A DNA stretch of 64,000 nt from Phialocephala subalpina (taxonomy: Eukaryota > Ascomycota > Leotiomycetes > Helotiales > Mollisiaceae). The notes below the pieces were generated by a model. The model saw only the letters and a list, made by a program, of their open reading frames with translations. It made no database searches and had not been told where the DNA came from. The translations under genes were made by a program, and so were the position numbers. Below, one piece after another: positions 1 to 9,906 of this stretch. Each line of letters begins with the position of its first letter. Position 1 is the stretch's first letter. Location: positions 882,430 to 946,429 of the forward strand of contig FJOG01000001.1 of the NCBI GenBank assembly GCA_900073065.1. The letters are read 5' to 3'.

Positions 1-205
1 ATGCCCGAATTTGATCCATCTTACGCTAGATTGGACACCAAATAGAGATGATGTGAGTTTCTGACCTCGGATTCAACACTTTAGCCGCTCCTATTGTTCG
101 TCGAGAGAAAGAGAATTAGTGGCTGACTTTGGCACTAGCAACGACAATTCCTTGAAATCCTATTCCGCTTTGAAAACGTGGTAGATCTCGTTCTAGATGC
201 ACTTT

Positions 206-959
206 AAAGACTCCCAGTTGATGGCGTTGACCCAAATAATCCTGACTATCAAGTCGGCGCTCAAAGCACTGACCCAGATTACGACGGAGTCATGGTTCTC
301 CTTGAATTCTTCCGCGCCAATAAGAAATATGGGCGACCGTTGGCCAATTTGAGGATTTTCCGGGAACATAGCTGGCGAATGGGGAAGGGGAAGAATATCT
401 GAGAGACTGGAAATACTCCGTGGGTCATCGTATCTTTCGATCCTTCATCGGCAAACGTGGACGGGAGGTACCTGAAGTGAGTAAGCGCTTCGACGAGTTT
501 CTGGACGAAGAAGATAACTTGGAAGATGGTGAACCCGAAGGTGATGGAACCGAAGAAGAGAATGCTGAGGGAGACGAGGGAGACGAGGGATATGAAAGAG
601 AAGATATCGCTGAAGCCAACGTGGACCACGATATCGAGATAAGCAGTGTTGGCGAAGGAGACATAGAATTAGAGAACGTTGGGCTAGATAATCTGGGAGA
701 AGGCGAGGGATCAGAAGAGGAATCGCAGGCTGGGGAATTGGAAGCAGGACACCCCTCGGACACTCTCGGCTTACCTTCTTCAAGTGAGGACCATTACAAA
801 ACAAAGTTATCACGCTTGAATATATCTATTTCAAGTAGATTGAAAGATGTCATCAATTGTCCTGTCAAGGCAGGGAGATTGAAAGCGGTGTTTGCTTCCG
901 TGCTAGTGGTATCCATTCATATTTTGAGACTTCTTGCAAAATATGAATATTTACCATAA
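206..959 (+). pseudogene. Unresolved or decayed acidic protein with an ankyrin-like stretch
   Basis: Two open stretches in different frames follow each other. One, at about 206-400, contains VMVLLEF near position 290, preceded by DPDYDG. The second, at about 376-959, is very acidic (Glu/Asp/Gly runs at 500-720) and ends in a short hydrophobic tail. The second stretch has no in-frame ATG upstream; an in-frame TAG sits near 370. The VMVLLEF stretch resembles the ankyrin segment near 63770 (AAYDTVMVLLEF). This could be the remains of an ankyrin protein fused or adjacent to an acidic tail, or a real gene whose introns I cannot place. I recognise no domain in the acidic part. Confidence 0.3.
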
Positions 960-995
960 CCTCTGGGATATCAAAGTGGTTGCCAGCTTGTACTT

Positions 996-3012
996 CTAAT
1001 GATCACTCTCCAATTCGCGGTCGACAGCTTCCGAAGGGGGTAGGTCACGTGCGGCTTCCGCTTCCTGCTTGATTTGGCGTTTGTGCAGGAAGTCAGCCAA
1101 GACTACGCCATGTTAATTCCACGTTACTCGATGGGAGACTGTTCGTGGAGCACTCACAGACGAGAATGATGGCCATAAGAGCGAACGCGAGAATGGAGGG
1201 GAAGCCTCGCGGAAACTTCGGGCCTGTCGTTTGGGGAAAGATCAGGATGGGAAGGAACGAATCTGAGCACCTATCAGTACTTTGGAAGCACATTCTTCAC
1301 TCGAGATCGACTTACTGGTTGCGTAGAAGATCCCATTCATGCTGGAGATCGTCAATGCACGTTCTTGAGCATTGCCGACGTTGATTTCGTTCGCCCAAGT
1401 CCACGTCACAGCAGTCACATACCCTCCAGATACGAAGAAGAATGCCACGACTCTTGCTACGTCGGATGGGGGCCAAGCTGTCAGAATAGCCGAGCCAATG
1501 ACTGTCGTGCATAGCTGTTTGAGCTTGTCAGTAAATGTGATGCTTGTGAAGGGGGTTTCGAATGCTCACGAGAGGACCGATCATCCAGCCAGCTCGGTTG
1601 CCTGCCAAGTCTGACATGAAGCCCCACAAATAGTCTGTGACCATTGAAACGATGTTGGCGCATGCTGGAATCACGTTTCGCTGGGTCACACTGTATCCTT
1701 CTGCCTCTGTTGTCGCCAGTCAGTATCACTTCTTCGGATTGAAACTTATTCGTGGGGATCGTCCTCGAAAATGGAGACTTACTGAGGTAGATAGCGAAGT
1801 AGTTGTTCGCCTGACACGAGTTTCCGTAGAAGATGTACATCAAAACCAAAACCCACCACCTCCAGCTTCCGAACATGCGCTTGACAAGCTTCAAGTCCAT
1901 CACTCCGGTGACTTCGGCCTTGCCTTGTTTAGCAGCACGCTGCATGGCGAGTTGAATGTCCGACTCCGTGAGGTACCATGATTTGGTATTGTGTGGGTAG
2001 TCGGGGAGAAGAAACCAGACCGAAAGGGCAACGGGTACGGACATACATCCACAAACTGGAATCAAGTCAGAATTCTACACTCAGGAGGTGTGCTGGAAGA
2101 GGGAGGTGAGACTTACTGATGTACATCCACCTCCACCCGGCTAGCCCATGAACGCCATTTAGCGAATCATAGATAGCAGCTTGCATGAAGCCAGAAGTTG
2201 CCTGCCCGAAGAAGCCCGTGATGTGCCAGATCGCGATTCGCTTGGCCAATTCGGTTTTGGTATACCAGCATCCCAGGAGAAAAATGATGACTGGCGAAAA
2301 GCCAGACTCAAACAGCCCGATCATGAATCGAAAGGCATACATCTGGCTCGTATTTTGTGCAGCAGCTTGAGCAAAAGTGAAGGCTGTCCATCCAACTTCG
2401 CAAGTGACTAGACAGATGCGGGGGCTGATTTTGAGGGCGATCATGTTCGATGGGATTTGCATAATGGCAAATGCAATTGTGTAGCACACTGTTATTTATC
2501 AGTCCGATTGGTGATGTTGATTCACGGATAAAAACTCACTCAACATGTAGGTATACTCGTTTGCTTCGATGTTCAGGTCCTCCTTCATCCCGCTGACGTC
2601 TGGAGAGCAAAGTCAGCTTTGTCAGCGAATTTAGGGGTAGCAGCATTTACAAGCATTGGTGAGATTGCTCTGGTCGATGTACTTCATCCACTGTCTCAAC
2701 GTCAGCTTAAGACATACAATAAGAGGGACTGATGCGACGAACCCAACCAAGTGTCGCACAGATGAGGATGCCAAAGTCAAGCTTTCGGACCAAAGCTCTT
2801 TCCTGTTCAGTCAGTTCTAGCGCAAAAATGAAATTTTGTGAAGAGAGCCGTACCTGGGGGCTCTTGAGATGTTGATCAGCATCCCAAAGATGATACAGAA
2901 TCTTCTTCCCAAACGAGACCTTTTGTGGCGTCGCTTCCCCAACGCCCACATCCAAATCCGATGTTGATGCTGGAACAGAATCCACCACATACGTCTTCTT
3001 GTCCGCGTTCAT
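996..3012 (-). CDS. MFS transporter, allantoate permease / anion:cation symporter (Dal5/TNA1) type
   Basis: Multi-exon gene read leftward from ATG 3012 to TAG 996-998. Clear introns include 2813-2853, 2691-2742 and 1103-1157, all GT..AG; at least four more separate the transmembrane segments. The spliced protein starts with a ~50-residue cytosolic tail, then ERALVRKLDFGIL, the MKYIDQSNLTNAYVSGM segment typical of Dal5-type MFS carriers, about 12 hydrophobic helices and a charged C-tail rich in Glu/Arg. In fungi this family imports carboxylate anions such as allantoate, nicotinate, pantothenate or related organic acids at the plasma membrane; the substrate cannot be read from the sequence. It is divergently transcribed from the aldolase gene at 3610, so co-regulation and uptake of the aldolase substrate are plausible (inference). 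The family assignment is firm; internal splice sites in the middle are approximate. Confidence 0.85.
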
Positions 3013-3609
3013 GATGAAGATTTGCGTTTTCTTCGCGATGGTGTGGAAAGTACGAGACGAAGGAAAGACGAGCGGAATGGAGGTCGACCGATCACAAGAC
3101 GTACTGGGGCATTTGGAAATGCATATGTAGCTCCTCCTGGGACTTCCCGATTAATGGATGCATGCCATGGAATGCCATTGTCGTCCCACTAGATACGAAA
3201 GCTCGCCCTCGGACAGCTTCACCGATCATAACGGCTATTCCAACCTATCGAAAGCCAGAAGTGTACATTGAAATAGTCCCCACTTCCCCATTTTTGAGCA
3301 GAAAAGCTTGCGCACGGACTCAAGCTTTATCTATCGGATTGATCTGTTGATTGTTTGCTGCCAACGGGCAGGTCGTGCCCACAGATAAGAGGGAGGAGAC
3401 CCCGTTCACCCACTCTTCAAAGTCTTGGCAAAGCGGACTGGGCTATCAAAAGTCCGCCACCCCCTGGCTACCCTGCATTAGCCGACTCCAGCTTCACTCA
3501 TTCATTCACGGAGAGAATTGTTTGTTGATTTACTTTGAACTATTGATCGTGATCACCAAACTTCTAGCTTCACATTCTCATCCTCGAAATAAGTTGTCCT
3601 CGACTCAAT
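3013..3609. promoter_or_regulatory. Shared divergent promoter region of transporter and aldolase
   Basis: The 597 bases between the two divergent start codons contain no credible gene. Its position between a permease and an aldolase makes it the likely common control region. I could not assign specific factor sites. Confidence 0.4.
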
Positions 3610-4624
3610 ATGAGTTCCACTCATACCGAACAAGTCGCAATGGCACGCGAAGTCGTTCGCCCAAATCTCGTCAAGAAGCACATGCTTGAGAACAAGCTTT
3701 CACATTCATTTGGACTTAGAGTCGCATTCTCAACTGAGATGCCTCTGATTGCCAAGCGAGCTGGGTATTCGGGAGTGTTGATGAATTTGGAACATATGGC
3801 GATGAGCATCGAGAGTATGAAGGATATTGCGATTTCGTGCTTGAACGTGGGGTTAGTACGTCCCTTAAGTACCTACCAGCCTTGGCTCAACTTGACTCCT
3901 TGTTTTGAGATTGAAATGCATGACTGACGGCGAGATGAAGGATTACCCCGATCGTTGTCGTGCCGACTTGTGCCCCAGAATGGATCTCTCGCTGCCTCGA
4001 CTCTGGTGCACAAGCCATCATTGTACCTCATGTCAACAATGTCGAGCAAGCCAAGATGTGTGTGAACGCATCCAAGTTCCCACCGATGGGTCACCGCTCG
4101 GTGACGATGGTTACAGCTATGACACAGTACACTACCACACTCTCATATGCCGCCATCGCGGAGGTTGTGAACGATGAAGTGATGATAATGCCTATGATTG
4201 AGACCAAGGAGGGTGTTGAAAACGTAGAGTAAGTCAAAACCTCATCAACCTGACTCGAAGTCCACATCCAAAGAGACCATCTGACGATTCCCAAAGGGCA
4301 ATAGCAGCAACCCCTGGAATCGATGCTATGCTGATCGGGTGTGCGGACTTGTGCATGGAGCTCGGTATTCCAGGCCAATATGATTCAGAGCTCTTCCACT
4401 CTACGGTAGCGAAGATTGCGGCGGCAGCAGAAAAAGCCAGCGTCGATGGGAGGAAGGTATTCGTTGGACTAGGCGGTCTTGAACCTAGGCCTGACTTGCT
4501 GGAGGAGTTTGCGAAGAGACATTCGCTTGTGCGGTTCGCCATGGCAGGCAGAGATCTGGCGCTTTTGTTGGTGGGCATGAGCAAGCAAGCTGCGGCTATG
4601 AACGAGATCTCGACACGGCTATGA
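3610..4624 (+). CDS. HpcH/HpaI (citrate lyase) family aldolase
   Basis: Three exons: introns run from the GTTAGTACG donor near 3852 to the AAG before 3941, and from the GTAAGTC donor near 4229 to the AAG before 4296. The spliced protein is about 270 residues and has the class II HpcH/HpaI aldolase pattern. The first exon carries the barrel start and GVLMNLEHMAMS. Then come ITPIVVVPTCAPEWI and AQAIIVPHVNN, followed by the metal-site segment MPMIETKEGVENVEAIA and the GIDAMLIGCADLCMELG signature. Family members cleave 2-keto-3-deoxy sugar acids or 4-hydroxy-2-oxo acids to pyruvate plus an aldehyde using a divalent metal. The exact substrate is unknown. The neighbouring divergent MFS permease suggests catabolism of an imported acid. 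The length is normal for the family and no lesions are visible. Confidence 0.88.
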
Positions 4625-4812
4625 CTTTCATAATGTGGAATGTCTCTATAAAAATAAAACATTAGCAAAGAAATCAGGGCACTGGGTTCTTGAGACTCGA
4701 GATGTAAGAGAAGATGACAACGCAAGAAACCATGAACAGACGAAGAAAGAAATGTCGTTGAAGGTCTCGAGCAGTTTATACTGACATCGAACTTGAAAAC
4801 TTCCCGCACTCT

Positions 4813-5290
4813 TCAAACAAGACTCAAGGGCTGGTCCCTGATCAACTTCGCCATATCCTCAACTTTTTCGGGCTCATCGGCGACATACACACTCTCTCCG
4901 GGTCTCTCCCACACACCCTTGTTATACGTGAGAAAATGTACTTCAAGTCTAGTTTGGAGCATTACATAAACTTCCCCTTTATGGATTTTGCCCTTGACAT
5001 CTTTGCAGCCTCAGAACTCTTTCATAAGATTGCCAGCTTTCATCTGGTCCCGTGATATCGGTCTTGGCGCGGAGGAAAACATGTTGTCGAGAGTCGCAGC
5101 CGGGTGGAGGAAAAAGTTTCAAGATTGCGAGGAATTAGTACCAGTATTAGATAATAGCTGAGGTTCAAGAGAGAGGCGGAAGCTTGAAGATTCGGGAAAG
5201 AGGCGCTGGAGGAGCCATTGAGAGAAGAGGGATTGGGAAAGGTACTGTGAGGAGATCTGTGCGGGCTGAAAGTCGGATTTGGGTGTCCAA
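4813..5290 (-). pseudogene. Frameshifted relic of the conserved fungal gene found intact at 43310-43909
   Basis: Read leftward, this stretch aligns in pieces to the intact 199-residue protein at 43310. In one frame (about 5112-5008) it has RQHVFLRAKTDITGPDESWQ, against DHIFLLGKIDIVGPEESWT in the intact copy. In another frame (about 4960-4815) it has VWERPGESVYVADEPEKVED then MAKLIRDQPL, against AWERLGERMHVVDEAEEVEA then MAKWMKGNPL. The centre has lost the residues equivalent to EALKKRIPIGKT, and the two blocks lie in different frames, so no intact product is possible. The upstream third (5115-5290) is more diverged. This is a diverged, dead duplicate some 38 kb from the live copy. Function is unknown in either copy. 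Confidence 0.72.
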
Positions 5291-5574
5291 GTTCGAGATC
5301 TAGGTTGATGAGCATTCAGAGCCTTCTTGTCTTGTCATGTTGGATGTGAGATGGGTGGGCTGCGATTCGAAAGCAGCCTGAGGACGAGGATTGCTGCCTT
5401 AGGTAGACATAAACTGGTACGTGCGGTGTGGCACGTGATACCCAGCACTGCAAGCAACGACCGACCGAAGTATCTCGGGATCGTGCCCAGCGGCAACGTC
5501 CGTCTTCTATATTCATACATTGATCTGGGTTGATCTCAGTGTGGCTGTGACGGTTGGAAACTCTCGAAGGAGAG

Positions 5575-7238
5575 ATGGCTCACGATTTCGTTTCAACCAC
5601 CCGGCGGCGGCAAACACATCACAGGTCTCGAGGTGGATGTGAAATTTGCAAGTTAGGAGAAGTCCCCATCAGCAGGAGCTGATGCTAACGCACGTGGATA
5701 ATAAAGAGCTCGACATGTTCGATGTTCGATGTGACGAAAGCAGGCTAACGTGTGAACGTTATGCTGCTTCGTTTCGCTACTGCACAAGATACACCTGCCG
5801 CGAATCTTCAACCTCAATCGATTAAATCGCTTAGCAATTTCGAGGGACTCTCCTCGAATCGCAAGCGCAACTGGAAATAGCCGCATCCCCTGAGCTAGCT
5901 GCAGTTGATACAACAATTTTTGACAGTCTGGCCATTCACTTTTTTCACAAATGTACTCTGCCAGAACTGCAGCTGGTGTTTCGTTGTGAGCTGTGGGAAG
6001 AACACGCGTTATTTGCAATAGGGCTGTCCAATCCTATCATCTTGAACCTTATCTCTACCATCAGTCTTTATCACAAGCAACTCGTCACCGATGGATTGGT
6101 ATCTTGGCAGAAAGCAAGTTTTGCGACTGGCTTCAACAAGACAGTGTCGCGAGGGTTTCATCACTACAATTAAGCTGTTCATCTTATGCAGCAGATTGTG
6201 GGATCCTCTTCGCCGGATATGGATCTCATCAAGCTTGGATGTGTCTTCTTCATGATTCTGGAGTTTTTCAAGGGAAGCAGAAAGTCAATCCTCTCACACT
6301 TGGTCCATGGTGTCGAGTTGTTCAATCGGACTGGACATGGTCAAGAATCAAATTCCTACGATTTCATGGCAGATACCATATTGTCGAGAATGGGCCTCTT
6401 ACAATGCCTCTACGGACGCCCAAGGAAGGCCCACTTTCCATCATCGTACAGAACATCCTCGCACGTCAGAAACCATCACCTCCAAACGTTTCAGAACCTG
6501 GAAGAAGCACGGGACGCGTTGGTTGTTCTCGCAGCTTCTGTCTTGGACTTCGTCGGAAGAGTATTCTATTCTGCAGAACCTTCATCGGATAATGATTTCA
6601 GCGAGCAAGAGGCTCTATCCTCACGACTTCAGCAATGGTCAAATCTCGCCAGAACACTTCTTACAGGACTCCAAAATAGGACCGATGAGCGAAGCAAAAA
6701 TTCTTCAGATTCAGTCGCAATAGCAACCGTTTTCTTGGCCACTGCGACGGATCAGTCGGAGATCTCGTACGATCATCATATCAACGCATTTCGCTTTATC
6801 GTTGATACCGCAGTAGATATTGCGCACGAGATTCGCGTCTCAGAGTCCGCACCAAGACTATTTTCATTCGATCCGGGCCTCATTCTATGTCTGTTTTTCA
6901 CCGCGATCAAATGTCGCGATAGAGACATAAGGCGAAAGACAGTTGCGATGTTGCGCCTAGTGCCGGCAAGAGAGGGTATGTGGGATGCTACAGAGGCTGC
7001 TTTAGTGGCCGAAGAGGCGGTTCGCTGGGAAGAAGGAAGCATGGTTGGCTCGAGCGGTGGCTGCCTTCCGGTAATCCCTGATACGGCACGAATCTACGAC
7101 ACCGATCTTGAGGAATGCGTAGACAACAAGCAGTCTGTCTTGCGGATCAAATTTCGATACAAGGCGAATGCCTGCTTCCAAGACGCCATAGTCTTTGTTG
7201 ATCTGCCTGCCACGGATAAACGCAAATCTCCACGTTGA
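5575..7238 (+). pseudogene. Broken Zn2Cys6 fungal transcription factor
   Basis: The N-terminus at ATG 5575 reads as a basic arm followed by GGCEIC, the first two cysteines of a Zn2Cys6 cluster. An intron (GTTAGG donor at about 5654, AAG acceptor near 5706) interrupts the cluster, as is common in this family. After it a 7-base tandem repeat (ATGTTCG, 5715-5732) shifts the frame just before RCDESRLTCER. The next expected cysteine codon is TAT (Tyr) at 5760-5762. Downstream the fungal-specific transcription factor domain is readable (LWEEHALFAIGLSNP, then a large open frame to TGA 7236-7238), but a TAA at 6171-6173 interrupts it where CAA (Gln) would fit (HHYN-stop-A). Three separate lesions indicate loss of function. 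An alternative with unusual splicing cannot be excluded for the first lesion but not for all three. Confidence 0.68.
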
Positions 7239-7731
7239 GGTGATTGCGGGGGTGGGGTTGGTTCTGAATATCTGCTTCATGTTAGTCCGTCTGAAAAGAG
7301 GCGTACAGGGGTGAATGAAGAATACCGAGCGTACGGCACTTCTAGCGCGGCAGAGGCTTACAAGCAAGCTCGATTGGTGGTCTTGAGGCCACTTGCTTTG
7401 GGTTTAGAAGGAACCTCGACCAACCGCGAAAGTGCGGCAATGATTCGATGATCGTAGCCGATACCATGACTGGTATACATGAAGTATCCATCGGATGCTC
7501 CAAGATTGTATGAATAAATCACTAGTTTGAGCTGGCTCTTTATTCCTTCTCTGAGTGGTCTTCGAGATCAAGTTCTGAGTACTCAGCAATTCGCGGTTAG
7601 AAAGCAGTTTGCGACTAGAATGACAGTCACGCTCCACACATACTACTTACGGAGGATTCCGTGGCCTAACTCAACGGCATCGTACTCGGTACACAACATA
7701 AGGGCCCGGTTCAAAAAAGGAAAAAACCCCG
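7239..7731. other. Intergenic stretch, no gene seen
   Basis: Only short reading frames without recognisable features. It separates the broken transcription factor from the inverted-repeat element. Confidence 0.4.
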
Positions 7732-8189
7732 CGCCACGGCAATCTTATTACCAAGAGAACAATTCTTAAGGAATTACACTTTTGAATCCCTGGTGGGGGC
7801 GCCCTCCTCACCCCACGTGATCCCGAAAACTCTCGATTAGGGAAAGTGTAATCAGAAAAACTTCGATTGGGTTTAGTGCGCTAATATAAGAATATCAAAA
7901 TTATCGCGCAAGTATATCAATTGATTTACTAATAACTACTAAGCCGATTCAATCGCAAAGTAGATACACAAATAGCGCTTAATTAACTCTATTGTATATT
8001 TCAAATTAGGGTAGTTTGTTTAATTTTCAAGCCTGTGGTTACGATTAGAATTCAAGTCCTGGTTTCGAGTACGGGTGGCTATCTGCCGAATCGGGAAGCA
8101 GTCAACCCCCCTGCAGTCCGCTCCACCAGGGATTCAAAAGTATAATTCCTTCAGAATTGCACTCGTGGTAATAAGATTGACGCCACGGC
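7732..8189. mobile_element. Non-autonomous TIR element (Mutator-like MITE candidate) with 9 bp target duplication
   Basis: The left end (about 7740-7797) and the reverse complement of the right end (about 8123-8180) are nearly identical over roughly 58 bp. Shared blocks include AATCTTATTACC, GGAATTA(C/T)ACTTTTGAATCC and CTGGTGG. Outside them the same 9 bases CGCCACGGC occur in direct orientation at 7732-7740 and 8181-8189. The interior (~325 bp) is AT-rich and has no transposase. Long TIRs plus a 9 bp duplication are the hallmark of Mutator-like elements; the family assignment is inferred from this structure only. Confidence 0.72.
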
Positions 8190-8944
8190 TAATATTGCAG
8201 ACACCAACAAGAACACATATCTCTAGCGTTACAGATGTCACACAAAGCAGCACTTGAAAGGTTATACCTTCTATAGTTCGGGAGAAGATGAAAGTAGTCG
8301 ATGGCGCAGAACAATCTAGTTAAAAATTTCGAACATTCCATGCGATTGCACATGCAAGTAAGCCATGTGTCCAAACACGCTAGCGTAGCGCGAAAGCCAT
8401 ACGGGAGTGTTGGAACAACGGCTACTGCAAAATAAGGGGTAGCCGGGGCTTCCAACGCATATGATGCCGGCTACAAAAAGAAACGAGAAATAAAAACAAA
8501 GATATTGGAGACATCCCAATTGTTGACTGATTCTTCCTTCTGCAGCATTTTATCTCATTTAGCAAATAGGGATTCCCAGCACTCCAACCGTTTTCTGGCG
8601 TTTGACGGCGGACACGGATATGTCTGGATGGGACCATCACCTTCCCCGGATAAAGCCGTATTATGGTGGCTGTCCCGGCGCTCATTTAATGTTTCGGCTA
8701 ACTCCCTCAGCTCCACTACTTTAAAAGGTGGGCCAACGAGGCTGACAGGGAGGTTGGGGATTGGAGCGATTTGGGCGGCGAGGCGGCATTGCACAACCAA
8801 GTTCTGAAAATGACGAATCAAATAGAAAAAGAAGACTTCAACGCTAATAACGGCAGTTGCCATCGAAGCCCCCAAGATTATAAGAACCTGACCTGATCTT
8901 TGAAAATTGAAAGGGAACGTTGACGCGCATAACTGACGGCTGAA
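8190..8944. other. Intergenic stretch upstream of the 7TM gene
   Basis: No gene could be supported on either strand. The right-hand part is presumably the promoter of the 7TM gene at 8945. Confidence 0.35.
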
Positions 8945-9906
8945 ATGAAGTTCTTGGGCAACTATATCGCTGCCTTGGTTGGTGCGGGGATTGTCATCTT
9001 TCTTGAGTCTGAATATTCTGCATGGAGATTATTCCAACGACGGCAAACTTTGTTTTTCTGCGTGTGCCAATTGGCCATCTTATCAAGCGCCTTGTTCAAC
9101 GGCATATCCGCGTATGCCTATTTCACACCGGCCGTGGAGATAGTGCCGCTTTACACTGTCAACACAATAGTCGAAATCCTCATGGTCGTGAGCTACCCGA
9201 CAATGATCTTGTTACGACTGCGGCTTATATATCACCTGCATCCGCTTGTTCTATGCGCGCCTATGCTACAGGGCATTCTGTGGTTGGTGTTAGGCATTTA
9301 TCAAACGAAATTCGCCTTGACAAAGGATCAGCATTTCTATCGCGTTGGTTACATTTTGCAATTGACAGGAATGGTTTTATTGATGGTGCAAGACGTCATT
9401 ATCAATGTCTTTTTTATCAGAGTGGCTCGAAAAAACTTTTCAGATGTTATCCATATCAGATATGTCATTGCCGTCAATATGATGGTGATTGCACTTCAGA
9501 TAGCGTCAGCCGCATTAACAATTGGTTTCTTTTATATCGACAACAGCGCCTTGAAAATTATTCCAGTGATCGAGCCGATTAAAGTTAGGTTAGAAATAAT
9601 GGTTCTGGCCTACATCGCTGAATCCTCCCGTACCGAACGGCGATCCTCAGTAGCCCTGCGGCGTCTGTCGACTGGAACTGTGCTGCCGGTGGAGGACCCG
9701 GTACTCTCCATCCCTCTCCTAACCGCAACAATATCACTAACAAAAAACAGGTCACAACGGCCTCAGAAAGGTCCATGCCAACTTCAACAAAGTCTTTCGC
9801 AAAAATCAACTCACGTATGTCCATCTCCCCACCCACCCATCAAGAAACCCCCTCTAGCAAAGCACTAGACCCATCTGCTCTCTCTGTGCGACGAAAGACC
9901 AATTAA
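8945..9906 (+). CDS. Fungal seven-transmembrane integral membrane protein
   Basis: ATG 8945 opens a 303-residue protein once a 50 bp intron at 9701-9750 (GTACTC..AACAG, with CTAAC branch sites) is removed. Reading through the intron gives an unlikely proline-rich tail, whereas splicing joins VEDP to VTTASERSMPTSTKSF and ends at TAA 9904-9906. The first ~225 residues form about seven hydrophobic helices, the N-terminus being NYIAALVGAGIVIF. The ~75-residue Ser/Thr-rich cytosolic tail is typical of the fungal GPCR-like and related integral membrane families. The ligand and role are unknown. No lesions are seen. Confidence 0.72.

Noticed and set aside
425..813. Long Ser/Pro and Leu/Pro-rich leftward frames
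   Set aside because: They are shadows of the acidic Glu/Asp-rich rightward frame.
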